DNA of 64,000 nt from Lentisphaerota bacterium (GTDB lineage Bacteria > Verrucomicrobiota > Lentisphaeria > Victivallales > Victivallaceae), in NCBI GenBank assembly GCA_015061745.1, contig SUWB01000001.1, positions 124,001 to 188,000 on the forward strand, written 5' to 3'. The position numbers were made by a program, and so were the translations under genes. Positions 1 through 9,400 of this stretch are shown in pieces (position 1 is the first letter of the stretch; each line of letters begins with the position of its first letter). The notes below the pieces were generated by a model, which was not told where the DNA came from, ran no database searches, and worked only from the letters and a program-made list of their open reading frames with translations.

Positions 1-1802
1 ATCCCGACATCCCCCCAAGAGAAGTTGTCATCTGGCAGCGGCGCAACCGTCTGGGCGGTTCTGCCCCTGACCCCATTGCAATGCACACCTTTATCGACTG
101 GCCTGACAAATTTGCAAAAACCCATCCTGAATATTTCGCCCTGCAGCCCGACGGGAAACGCAAGACCAACAAAGAATCCGGCGTCCACCTTTGTATGACC
201 AATCCCGATGTGATCCGGGAAGCAGGAAAATGGGCCGTTGATTATTTCAAAAAACGCCCCAACGCCAAATTCATCAGCATTATGCCCGGCGACTGCAACG
301 ATCTGAAATACTGCCGCTGCCCTGAGTGCACCAAGATGTTATCAGAAGAAAAAGGACGTTCCGGGATCCACTCAAATGCCGTCTGGAAATTTGTCAACCA
401 GGTGGCAGCTGTCGTCGCTGAAAAATGTCCCGGCAAATTCGTCAAATGCTGTGCCTATGCCGACTATCTGCGCCGTCCTGATTTTGCCTTGCTCCCCAAT
501 GTGGCAGTGACACTCTGTTTCGGTCCTGTCCCCCGTGCCAACGGCGTATACAAAAAAGCCTGGCGCGATCTGATCAATGAATGGCGTGTCACCGGTGCAA
601 AACTTTATGTCTGGGAATACTGGAACAGCTCCCGTTACGGACGGGGCACTTACGGAGCCCCTGCCCTCTGGCCCCGCCAGCAGAAAGAGATCTATCTCAT
701 TGACAGCAATCACGTTTCCGGACGTGTCATTGAACTTTCCGACGTCAATGCCGACGGTATCGGCGTCCAGAGCTGGGCAGACTGGATGTATGACAGTGTC
801 AACCTTTACACCGCAATGAAACTTATGTGGGACAGAGATTACGATGTGGAAAATGAACTCAAAAAGTTCCATAAAGATTTCTATGGTCCTGCCGCCGCTG
901 CAATGGAAGAATTCAACAACTCTCTGGAAATCGCCTGGTATAACGGACAGCACCTTGTCAAAGGTAAAAATGCCTGGGACTGGGAAGTTTGCTGGACTAA
1001 AGTCTATCCCCCAAAGTTCGTTGACCGTATGATGGCCCTGCTGCGTAAAGCCGTCAAAGATACCGCAGGCAAAGAGCCCTATTATTCCAGAGCCAAAAAG
1101 ACACTCGACTGCTATCAGTATTTTGAACGCAACAGCAAGATGTTCCGCGGCGTGCAGACAAAACGGGCAAAAGATATTGAAGTTCCCAAAGGTGCGGCTC
1201 CTCAAATTGATGGTATCGTCAAAGATTCCGAGTGGAAAGACGCCGCTGTCATCAGCAATTTCTGCGACAGTTTCAACGTTTATCAGGTCAAATCCAAAAC
1301 CACGATGAAATTCCGCCACGACGGCAAATTCCTTTATGCAGCAGTCATTGCCGACATTCCCAAGAGCAACGAAAACATCACTAAAAAGCCCAGCTCTACC
1401 GGCAAAAGAGATGCCTTCCTCTGGGACTTTGAAAGTGTTGAATTTTTCTTCGGCGGCAAAGACAATCAGAGCTATCAGTTCATCCTTGCCCCCGATAACG
1501 CTCTCTTTGATGCTGCCTGGGGCGGCAACCGGAACTTGAACACTGCTATGAAGTGGAACAGTGCCAATATTAAATTTGCCACAACTTTCACAAAAACCCG
1601 CTGGTGCGGTGAGATCGCCATCCCCATTGCCGATTTGAAACTTGCCAATCCTGTTGGTAAAAATAAATTCCGTTCCAATTTTGCCAGAAATCACCGCTAT
1701 ACCGATCAGAAAAACGCAAGACGGTGGGAACAGTCTATGTGGCTGCCCACCTTCGGAGGATTCCACAATATGGAACGTTACGGTACATTGATCCTCAAAT
1801 AA
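1..1802 (+). CDS. DUF4838 domain protein with C-terminal CBM9-like domain, 5' truncated by window
   Basis: The reading frame is open from base 3 with no stop before the first internal ATG at 81, and the residues before that ATG continue naturally (PDPIAMHTFIDW), so the gene starts outside the window. The central part (aromatic-rich, with a CRCPEC motif near base 320) fits DUF4838, a TIM-barrel-like family found beside polysaccharide-degrading enzymes in Bacteroidota, Verrucomicrobiota and Lentisphaerota. The last 190 residues or so, from about base 1190 (PQIDGIVKDSEWKDAA), look like a family 9 carbohydrate-binding beta-sandwich. The signal peptide, if any, lies upstream of the window. A strong hairpin terminator follows the stop. 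A role in binding or cleaving a plant or host glycan is inferred; the activity of DUF4838 proteins is poorly known. Confidence 0.8.
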   Translation, partial: PDIPPREVVIWQRRNRLGGSAPDPIAMHTFIDWPDKFAKTHPEYFALQPDGKRKTNKESGVHLCMTNPDVIREAGKWAVDYFKKRPNAKFISIMPGDCNDLKYCRCPECTKMLSEEKGRSGIHSNAVWKFVNQVAAVVAEKCPGKFVKCCAYADYLRRPDFALLPNVAVTLCFGPVPRANGVYKKAWRDLINEWRVTGAKLYVWEYWNSSRYGRGTYGAPALWPRQQKEIYLIDSNHVSGRVIELSDVNADGIGVQSWADWMYDSVNLYTAMKLMWDRDYDVENELKKFHKDFYGPAAAAMEEFNNSLEIAWYNGQHLVKGKNAWDWEVCWTKVYPPKFVDRMMALLRKAVKDTAGKEPYYSRAKKTLDCYQYFERNSKMFRGVQTKRAKDIEVPKGAAPQIDGIVKDSEWKDAAVISNFCDSFNVYQVKSKTTMKFRHDGKFLYAAVIADIPKSNENITKKPSSTGKRDAFLWDFESVEFFFGGKDNQSYQFILAPDNALFDAAWGGNRNLNTAMKWNSANIKFATTFTKTRWCGEIAIPIADLKLANPVGKNKFRSNFARNHRYTDQKNARRWEQSMWLPTFGGFHNMERYGTLILK

Positions 1803-1820
1803 CACTTTCAGCTCCGATCC

Positions 1821-1863
1821 TCCGGCAGAAATCCTCAATAAGAGTTTCTGCCGGATTTTTTTT
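1821..1863 (+). terminator. Rho-independent terminator after the DUF4838 gene
   Basis: Perfect 11-bp stem (TCCGGCAGAAA at 1821-1831 with TTTCTGCCGGA at 1845-1855) and a 13-base loop, followed by eight T residues. Confidence 0.9.
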
Positions 1864-1988
1864 ACCGCTGCAATACAACCGGGAGGAAAAGGTATTATTT
1901 GCCTACCTGTTTTTCCTTTTGACAAAAAAACAGAGAGATTTTTTTGCAAAAAGTCGCATATTGATAAAAAAACAACTGTTTTTGCAAT

Positions 1989-2016
1989 TTGAAAAATTAC
2001 ATTATTGTGGTATAGT
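1989..2016 (+). promoter_or_regulatory. Sigma70-type promoter of the MDR/enolase/Gfo-Idh/AraC operon
   Basis: TTGAAA (1989-1994), 16-bp spacer, TATAGT (2011-2016). The first gene starts 36 bp downstream at 2052 after a GGAGA ribosome-binding site. Confidence 0.7.
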
Positions 2017-2051
2017 AAGTAAACTTCAAATTTTATATGGAGAAAAATACT

Positions 2052-3092
2052 ATGAAACGTACTGTTGCCGTCGTCACCACCAAAGGTGAAGTCATTGCCC
2101 GTCGTGAAGATGTGAGAGAACTTAAAGATAATGAAGTGCTCATTGATGTTGAGTGCTCCCTGATCAGTCCCGGAACTGAAATGAATCTGCCCCGTATGCG
2201 CCGGGAAACCCCCGGTGGGAAAGATGTGGTCTTCGGTTATGCCAATGCCGGTACCATCATCGCCACCAAAGGTGATGTCAAAAACCTTAAAAAGGGTATG
2301 CGTGTTGCCGCTATGGGCGGCGGCTTTGCCGTCCACGGTTCAGTGGCCTGCGTTCCTGTGAATCTCGTTATGCCTATTCCGGATTCCGTCACCTTTGAAC
2401 AGGCTGCCTATGCCTGTCTTGGTGTGACTGCAATGCAGGGTGTCCGCCGTGCTGATGTGAGTCTCGGTTCCTACGGAATGGTTCTGGGTCTTGGTCTGGT
2501 CGGCAACCTTGCCTGCCAGCTTTTTCAGGCAGCCGGTGCCCGTGTCATCGGTTGGGAAGGACTTTCACAGCGTATCAAAATCGCCAAAAAATGCGGTATT
2601 GCCAACACTGTGAACTTCAAAAGAGCCGATGCTGTTGAAGCGACCAAAGCTTTCTGCGCTCCCTACGGAGCTGACTTTGCGATGCTGGCTTTCGGCGGCA
2701 ACGCCACCGCTCCTCTGCAGTCCGCAATGAGTTGTATGAAAGTTTCTGCCGACGGACACGCTATGGGAAATATCGTTCTCATCGGCGGATGCAAAGTTGA
2801 AGTTGGCGGCGGTGCCTGGTCCGGCAACCTTGATTTCCGTGCTTCCAGCCGTACCGGTGCCGGATATCACGACTCTGCCTGGGAATACGGCAAAGACTAT
2901 CCTGACGCTTTCGTCCAGTTCACCACCCAGCGCAATCTGCGTGAATTTATCAATCTGCTGGTGGAAAAGAAGGTCAAAGTCGATCCTATGACCACACATC
3001 GCGTCTACATCGACGATGTGGCTGATGCCGCAGAGCTGCTGCTGAATCATCCTGACAAGGCAGTTGGTGTCATTCTGCAGATGAAAAAATAA
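2052..3092 (+). CDS. MDR-superfamily (zinc-type alcohol dehydrogenase-like) oxidoreductase
   Basis: A 346-residue medium-chain dehydrogenase/reductase. The N-terminal GroES-like part carries CSLISPGTE, and a Rossmann glycine motif (GLGLVG) lies near residue 150. The stretch that normally holds the structural zinc cysteines is not visible, so it may be a zinc-independent member acting on a sugar or polyol. An in-frame ATG exists at 2037, but GGAGA at 2039-2043 sits 8 bp before the ATG at 2052, so 2052 is preferred. It is first in an operon with an enolase-superfamily dehydratase, a Gfo/Idh oxidoreductase and an AraC regulator, which suggests oxidation of a sugar or sugar acid entering catabolism. 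The substrate cannot be told from sequence. Confidence 0.8.
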   Translation: MKRTVAVVTTKGEVIARREDVRELKDNEVLIDVECSLISPGTEMNLPRMRRETPGGKDVVFGYANAGTIIATKGDVKNLKKGMRVAAMGGGFAVHGSVACVPVNLVMPIPDSVTFEQAAYACLGVTAMQGVRRADVSLGSYGMVLGLGLVGNLACQLFQAAGARVIGWEGLSQRIKIAKKCGIANTVNFKRADAVEATKAFCAPYGADFAMLAFGGNATAPLQSAMSCMKVSADGHAMGNIVLIGGCKVEVGGGAWSGNLDFRASSRTGAGYHDSAWEYGKDYPDAFVQFTTQRNLREFINLLVEKKVKVDPMTTHRVYIDDVADAAELLLNHPDKAVGVILQMKK

Positions 3093-3101
3093 TTTGTCAA
3101 T

Positions 3102-4481
3102 ATGAAAAACAGTGACATCAAGATAATCGGGGTCAGATTGTTTCTGCCCCGTATCCCTATGCGGGTCCCTATCAAATTCGGCAATCAGGTGATGGCAGAC
3201 ATCACCTGTGCCCGGGTCCAAATCTTTACGGAATCCCGGGACGGCCGCAAATGCAGCGGCTGGAGCGAAAGCGTCCTGAGCCCCGGCTGGTCCTGGCCGG
3301 GAACCGATCCCGACCGGGGAAAGCGGATGGAAGATTTCTGCGTCAGACTTGCCAAAGCCTACGCCGGTTTTGCTGAATTCGGCCACCCCATTGAAATCAG
3401 TGCAGCTTTTACAGCTAAACGCCTTGAGGCTCTGCGCGCAGAAGCCAATCAGGGGTACGAAATCGAATTGCCTCATCTGGCGGCCCTTAACTGTGCCGCA
3501 GCTTTTGATGCGGCTCTGGCTGATGCCTACGGACGTTCTGTCAACAAGCCCTTCTTCCGGACTTGCAACGCAGAATATATGAACTGCGACCTTTCGGAAT
3601 TTCTGGAACCTGTTGAAACTTTCAAAGGAAAATATCCTGAAGATTTCTTCGTTACTCCTGCCAGAGAGCTGCCCGTATGGCATCTGGTCGGCGGTAAAGA
3701 TCCTCTGTGCGAAAGCGAGCTCACAGGTGACGAACCTGACGACGGATTCCCCGTACTCCTGAGAGATTGGATCAAACGGGACGGCCTGAAATGTCTCAAA
3801 ATCAAACTGCGCGGCAATGATGCCGAGTGGGATTACAACCGCATTGCGGCCGTCGGAAAAATCGCCCTTGAAATGGGGGTAACTGATTTGTCCGTCGATT
3901 TCAACTGTATGGTGACAGATCCCGGATATGTAACTGCGATCCTCGACGAACTGAAGGTCAAAGAGCCTGAAGTGTACAGCATTCTGCTCTATGTGGAACA
4001 GCCCTTCCCCTATGATCTTGAAGCCAACCGGATCGACGTTCATTCCGTGTCTGAAAGAAAAATGCTTTTTATGGACGAAAGTGCCCACGATTGGCGTTTC
4101 ATCCGTATGGGCCGGGAGCTGGGGTGGGACTCAGTGGCTCTCAAGAGCTGCAAAACCCTTGCCGGTGCCATTCTTTCTCTCTGCTGGGCCAAAGCTCACG
4201 GTATGCACCTTATGGTCCAGGATCTCACCAACCCCAGAATGTCTATGTTCGCCCATACCCAACTGGCAGCTTATGCGGGCACCATCAAGGGTGTGGAGTG
4301 TAACGCTCCCCAGTTTTATCCGGAAGCGTCCCTGCCCGATGAAAAATTTTATCCGGGACTTTTTGAACGGCGCAACGGGATCGTCAAACTTGATTTCCTT
4401 GATGAACCCGGCTTGGGCATCAGAGAAGGAATCATCAACATTGAACTGCCTGCCATCGCAGCAGAGGAAGGAACAATATGA
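3102..4481 (+). CDS. Mandelate racemase/muconate lactonizing enzyme family protein (enolase superfamily)
   Basis: A 459-residue enolase-superfamily protein of the sugar-acid dehydratase or racemase type. Visible elements are a KxK motif (LKIKLRG, about residue 232) for the base lysine and putative metal ligands in VDFN (about 265), YVEQPF (about 299) and FMDES (about 325), in the usual barrel order. The family abstracts a proton alpha to a carboxylate using Mg2+. Its position between two NAD(P)-dependent oxidoreductases suggests dehydration of an aldonic or uronic acid made by one of them; that is inference. It starts 9 bp after the MDR gene and ends with a 4-bp ATGA overlap into the next gene, indicating translational coupling. 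Confidence 0.85.
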   Translation: MKNSDIKIIGVRLFLPRIPMRVPIKFGNQVMADITCARVQIFTESRDGRKCSGWSESVLSPGWSWPGTDPDRGKRMEDFCVRLAKAYAGFAEFGHPIEISAAFTAKRLEALRAEANQGYEIELPHLAALNCAAAFDAALADAYGRSVNKPFFRTCNAEYMNCDLSEFLEPVETFKGKYPEDFFVTPARELPVWHLVGGKDPLCESELTGDEPDDGFPVLLRDWIKRDGLKCLKIKLRGNDAEWDYNRIAAVGKIALEMGVTDLSVDFNCMVTDPGYVTAILDELKVKEPEVYSILLYVEQPFPYDLEANRIDVHSVSERKMLFMDESAHDWRFIRMGRELGWDSVALKSCKTLAGAILSLCWAKAHGMHLMVQDLTNPRMSMFAHTQLAAYAGTIKGVECNAPQFYPEASLPDEKFYPGLFERRNGIVKLDFLDEPGLGIREGIINIELPAIAAEEGTI

Positions 4482-5527
4482 GTTTTAATAAAGTCGGTTT
4501 CGGCATTATCGGCACTGGAGCTGTTGCTGCCGCCCACGCTATGGCTATCACTCACAGTGAATTTGCCGATCTGGTCGCTGTTTATGACGTTGTCCCTGAA
4601 CGGGCAAAGGAATTTGCTGCCAAATACAATACTCAGGCAGTGGAAAATTTTGACGAATTCCTCAAAACCCCCGGTCTTGAAGCTGTCACCGTGGCAACTC
4701 CCAGCGGATTTCATCACGACCCGGTTTGTGCCGCCGCCAAAGCGGGGATCCACATTCTTTGCGAAAAACCTCTTGACATCACCCTTGACAAGATCGATGA
4801 TATGATCCGGGTTTGTGAAGAAAACAACGTTCTTCTGGCGGCGATTTTCCAGTCCCGCTTCAAAAAAGCCGTCATTGCCATCCGCAAAGCCATTGATGAA
4901 GGACGTTTCGGCAAACTGGTTTCCATTTCAGCCAAACAGCTCTGGTATCGGGATGAAGCTTATTACAAAAGTGCTTCCTGGCGGGGCACCTGGGCCATCG
5001 ACGGCGGCGGAGCCCTGATGAATCAGGGCAGTCATACCGTCGACCAGCTGCTCTATCTGGGCGGCGAAGTCAAAAAACTCTCTGCCCATACAGCAAATAT
5101 CCTCCACGATATTGAAGTGGAAGACACAGCAGCGGCTTCTATGGAATTTGTCAACGGAGCCTGCGGCACCATTGAAGTTTCAACCGCCTGTCAGCCGGGT
5201 TATCCTGTGACCATTGAGATCACCGGAACCAAAGGCAGTGCCCTCATTAAATCCGATACTATTGCCCGGTGGCAGTTCGTGGATGAACGTCCCGAAGATG
5301 AAGAAATCCGCAAAAACCTCGCCGACGGTTCAAAAACTTCAGGCGGAGCCAGTTCTGCAATGGATTTTGACTATCACGGTCATATGTATCACGTAGACAA
5401 TCTGGCCCGTGCCATCCGCAACGGTGAACCTCTGATCCTCAGCGGCAAAGACGGAAGACTGGCTGTTGAATTCATCCAGGCAGTCTACGAATCCAGCCGT
5501 ACCGGAATGCCCGTCACATTGAGATAA
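4478..5527 (+). CDS. Gfo/Idh/MocA family oxidoreductase
   Basis: A 349-residue NAD(P)-dependent sugar or inositol dehydrogenase-type protein. The N-terminal Rossmann fold has the glycine motif in GFGIIGTGAV (residues 7-16), the EKPLD motif carries the catalytic-region lysine (residues 96-100), and the C-terminal alpha/beta domain has a conserved histidine in NQGSHTVDQLLYLGG. Its start codon overlaps the stop of the dehydratase gene by 4 bp. Members oxidise or reduce cyclitols, sugars or sugar acids; the substrate is unknown. It is one of two Gfo/Idh genes in the window and is not closely similar to the one at 41999-43255. Confidence 0.9.
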   Translation: MSFNKVGFGIIGTGAVAAAHAMAITHSEFADLVAVYDVVPERAKEFAAKYNTQAVENFDEFLKTPGLEAVTVATPSGFHHDPVCAAAKAGIHILCEKPLDITLDKIDDMIRVCEENNVLLAAIFQSRFKKAVIAIRKAIDEGRFGKLVSISAKQLWYRDEAYYKSASWRGTWAIDGGGALMNQGSHTVDQLLYLGGEVKKLSAHTANILHDIEVEDTAAASMEFVNGACGTIEVSTACQPGYPVTIEITGTKGSALIKSDTIARWQFVDERPEDEEIRKNLADGSKTSGGASSAMDFDYHGHMYHVDNLARAIRNGEPLILSGKDGRLAVEFIQAVYESSRTGMPVTLR

Positions 5528-5529
5528 CA

Positions 5530-6291
5530 ATGGAGAGCACACCCTCCTCACCACAGGTGAAGTATCTGTACGGCTCCTTTGTGGGCAGAAATGCTGCCAT
5601 TGAACAGCTTTCTGCCCACAGCCACGCTGACTACTGGCAAATCGAAATTGCCATTTCCGGGCAATTCGTTCTTCATCTTGATGACCGGGAATATGAAATC
5701 CCGGCGGGCAGTGCTGTCTTTGTGCCTCCCTGTGTCCGTCACAGCTTTGATTATTCTTCTGCCGGAGTCTCCTTTGCCACAGCAAAATTCAAGATAACAA
5801 GTTCTTTTACAGAGCTTCCGGTCGGCATTGTTTCGCCCGGTGCGGCAGAAAGTTATTTTCTCACAGAGATTGTCCGGCTGCTGCGGGAATTGCCGCCTGA
5901 CTATGAAAAGATCATAAGTTTTCTGCTGGGCAATCTTTTTCAGCTCCATTATGCCTCCCGCCGGGATTCCGGAACGCCCCGGATCATTTCCATTATCAAC
6001 TCTCTCATCAGCCGCAGCGGCGGCCGCATCAGAATCCACGATCTGGCCGAAAAAAGCGGTTATTCCCGGGATTATCTCAACCGGGTGATCCGTGCAAAGT
6101 TCGGCATACATCTCAAAGCCTATATTGACAACGAACTTGCTGAAAGAGCCCGGCGTTATCTTGATTATTCTGAACACAATATTTCAGAAGTTGCCGCCCA
6201 GTTGGGATTCCCGGACATTTACAGTTTTTCCCGTTTCTTTTCCCGTATGAATAACGGTCTTTCTCCCACAGCATTCCGCAAACGCAAATAA
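5530..6291 (+). CDS. AraC-family transcriptional regulator with N-terminal cupin sensor
   Basis: A 253-residue protein. An N-terminal cupin-like beta-barrel (about residues 1-140, including a HADYWQIEIAI segment) is the likely sugar-binding domain. It is followed by two C-terminal helix-turn-helix motifs (about 150-253; the second ends SFSRFFSRMNNGLSPTAFR, a classic AraC tail). The ATG lies 2 bp after the Gfo/Idh stop with no clear ribosome-binding site, so it is probably translationally coupled. As last gene of the catabolic operon it most likely regulates that operon, and perhaps the glycosidase gene at 6421, in response to the sugar. Confidence 0.9.
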   Translation: MESTPSSPQVKYLYGSFVGRNAAIEQLSAHSHADYWQIEIAISGQFVLHLDDREYEIPAGSAVFVPPCVRHSFDYSSAGVSFATAKFKITSSFTELPVGIVSPGAAESYFLTEIVRLLRELPPDYEKIISFLLGNLFQLHYASRRDSGTPRIISIINSLISRSGGRIRIHDLAEKSGYSRDYLNRVIRAKFGIHLKAYIDNELAERARRYLDYSEHNISEVAAQLGFPDIYSFSRFFSRMNNGLSPTAFRKRK

Positions 6292-6354
6292 ACATTGTCC
6301 TGTTTCAAACATTTCACTCTTTTGCTTTTTTTGGCAAATTCCTGCAGTTTTTAC

Positions 6355-6383
6355 TTGCATTTTGTATAAAAGAACGCTAGAGT
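6355..6383 (+). promoter_or_regulatory. Candidate promoter of the giant secreted glycosidase-like gene
   Basis: TTGCAT (6355-6360), 17-bp spacer, TAGAGT (6378-6383). Weaker at -10 than the TATATT promoters elsewhere in the window, which could mean dependence on an activator such as the AraC protein just upstream (inference). Confidence 0.45.
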
Positions 6384-6420
6384 ATACAAACGTACCAATT
6401 TATCTCAAGGAAGAACTGTT

Positions 6421-9400
6421 ATGAAAAAAATTTATATTCTGTGTTCTCTGCTGGTAAGCTTTTCTTTTTCTGCAATGTTGTCTGCAGTGGATATCAAAAC
6501 TCCTTTTATGACAGCCAAACTCTCTCCCAAAGGGGCTATGCTGACAGCATTGACCGTCAAGGGAACTGCCTGGAATGTCACACTTCAGAAATGGGGATCT
6601 TTTACTGACCGTATCACTCAAAATATCAGCGAAAAGACTCAGGGACTTGCAGATACAGCAGAGCTGAGTTTCAATATCAAAAAATATACCGTTTCCAAAG
6701 CAGGAACGACAGTAACTTTTTCAGGTTGTATCGGCGTGCTCCCCGGAGTTGTTATGGAAAAGGAATACTTTTTTCCCAACACAAAACCTGCAATCAGGAT
6801 CACATACCGTTTCACCAATACCGGTAACGCGCCTGTGCCTCTGGGGCTCTACACCAGACTTTTTTTCCGTACCGGCACTGATAAATATCAATATTTCCAG
6901 CCGGGAGCAAAGGACATCAAAAAAATTATGCCCGGTGAGACCTCTCTGCCGATCAAATTACCGGGCAAAACGTTTCTTGCAGTGACCGATGGTTCAAACC
7001 GGGGATTTCTGCTGAAGCTGCCTGCCGACGACACGGCCGGTCTTCTCAACTGGCTTATCCCCGGCGGATACACTCAGGAATACCTCAGTTCCCAGCAGCC
7101 CATTGCCCCGGGAAAATCCCGTATGATCGATATAGAGTGTATCTATTCTGAAAACATCGCTTCTGCGATGAATTCGCCCGCTCTCACGGCAAAAAAACTT
7201 GCCGGGACACTTCCGGTTCAAGTCGATCGTATGACGGGGATCAAACGCAAAGCCGGGCTTTTATTTTTCCGCAGCATACCGGCTCCCCAAGGCAGTTTCA
7301 TCGACCTTTCTTTTGTCCGTCAGTTCCAGGACAGCTGGCGTGCAGTCGAACTCCCTGCGGATAAAGAAAAATCTCCTCTTGCCATCTATTCACTGGAAAA
7401 CGGAGTCCCCAATAAGGTCACGCCTCTGGAATTCACCCGCCGGGGCCGCCATCTGATCATAAAAGTTCCCGGAATTGTCGACAAAAATGTCGTTCACGTT
7501 GACCGTTGTAAGAAAGAAGGGGAATTCATCCACAATATTTCCGGCAAAACCTGGTACGGTCCTGTCACGATGAAATGCCGTATCTACTTTGACGCACAGG
7601 GCGGCAAAGAGGCTGCAGCGGCAGACATTCCCCTTGCCGGGGCCTTGATCCGCAACGGCAATATGGAACAGGCAGATTCCCGCAACGCAAAACGTCCCCG
7701 GTATATGCCTTTTGCGGCCAATCCCTGGTATCAGGCGGAACTTCAAAAAGAAAGTTCAGGCAACACCTTTTTGCGTATCGGCAAAAACGGCTTTTTTAAT
7801 TTCTTGCCGGAATACCGTAAAGAGTACACACTTTCTCTCAAAGTCCGTTCCATAGGCGGTGGCGGATTGAGTCGTATTTTCGTCCAATTCTATGATAAAA
7901 ACGGTCAATATCTCCAACGCCGGCGTTTACTTGTTCTGGGCACAAAAAATGCTTTTGACTGGAAAACACTTGAAAGGCGTTTCTATGTGCCTGATAACGT
8001 TGCTTTTATGCGTATACTTTTCCTCAATGGTCAGGCCAAAGGGCAGTATCTTGACATTGATGATCTGCAGCTGACACTGCCCGTTGAAACCCGGAAGAGC
8101 CGTTCCCGGAAAACTGTTCTCAGAGATGAAATGACAAAACTCTGGACCATTCCCCTTGATCTCCTTGAGACTATTTCACACGATCTTGTCACCCCCCACA
8201 AAAAATGGTTCAAACCGGCTGCCCACCCGGTGAAAGATGTTCTGTTCATTTCCGGAGTCGGCAATCGGATCACTGAAGGCAACCGGCGCGTGATCGTGGA
8301 ATTGGCTCAACGTATTGACCTTTCCTACACCCACATTCCCCTTATTCCCAAAATCAAAAATGTGGTCAAAGCCTATTCCGTTTATCCGACACATTTTTAT
8401 CCGCAAGTTTCAGAATATACGATGGAGTGTTTGAAAGAGATCAAAAAACTCCCCAAAGTGGTCTGTTTTACAGGAGTCTATTTCAACAGACTTCAAGATA
8501 AAAACTTCATCGATTTTATGGCAAAGTGGCAGAAAAAGGGAGTTAATTTCTATTTTTACCTCTGTTCCCATCCTCCCAAAGCCCTGTTGGGTAAAGAGAT
8601 CAAGCCGGACATTTCCCCCTTGCTGCCTATTATGTCCACCGGCCCCGGATTAAAAGCCGGATCGTACAGATTTCACAAAAACGGCAATTCGCTTACGATT
8701 GTTTGCAGCCGGGCTCAGACCAAAAGTTCCCTTGTTCCTGACAATCTCAGATTTTTTGCCAAATACGGCTATACTTTGCCCTATGGTTTTGAATACCCCT
8801 GGTGGGAGTATGACTATCTTCTTGAACTTCAACTTCTGCGCCGCCTCTCAGGCATTCAGAGTCCGGCTGGTCTGACAGCAGCCCCCGGCGGATTTGCGGT
8901 CAAGGCAGCAAGAGATTTTTCCGGCAGTGTCGAAGTGAATGTTTACACGATGCTCCGCCAACATCTCGTCCACAAAAAATTCCCTGTCAACCTGACCGCT
9001 GGAAAACAGGTAATTTTCCCTGATAATTTTGAACTTCCCGGCGGAACTTTTGTGGCAGATTTGCGTCTTTTGGATTCTAAAGGCAAGGTCGTCGATGCCG
9101 GAGCCATCAAACTTTTCCGCAAAGAAATTACACCTTTGACTATCACTCTGAAAAACAAAGACCGTATTTTCCCCCATCCCGGCAAAGTGGAATTCACTGT
9201 TGACGCCCCCGGAATGCCCCAGGGAGCCAAGATTGCAGTAGAACTTTTCAATCAGCGCGCTGAAATCCTTTTCAAACCTGAAAAAGTCGCAAAGAAGCAG
9301 ATTTCCTTTTCCGTTTCCCTGCCCCATTTGCGCACCTTTTTCAACTATATCCGCGCAGCCGTTATCAAAGACGGCAAACTTCTTGCCTTGACGACCACAG

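Noticed and set aside
372-2336. 654-codon open frame on the minus strand
   Set aside because: It runs antisense through the DUF4838 gene and into the MDR gene, ignores the terminator and promoter between them, and has no recognisable family. Long antisense frames are common here because of codon bias.
2565-4088. 507-codon minus-strand frame
   Set aside because: Antisense shadow of the MDR and enolase-superfamily genes, which have clear motifs and coupled starts on the plus strand.
6421-7200. N-terminus of the giant secreted protein as a YidC insertase domain
   Set aside because: The first residues after the signal peptide faintly recall the YidC periplasmic supersandwich, but there is no membrane-insertase core; a generic mutarotase-like beta domain is enough to explain it.
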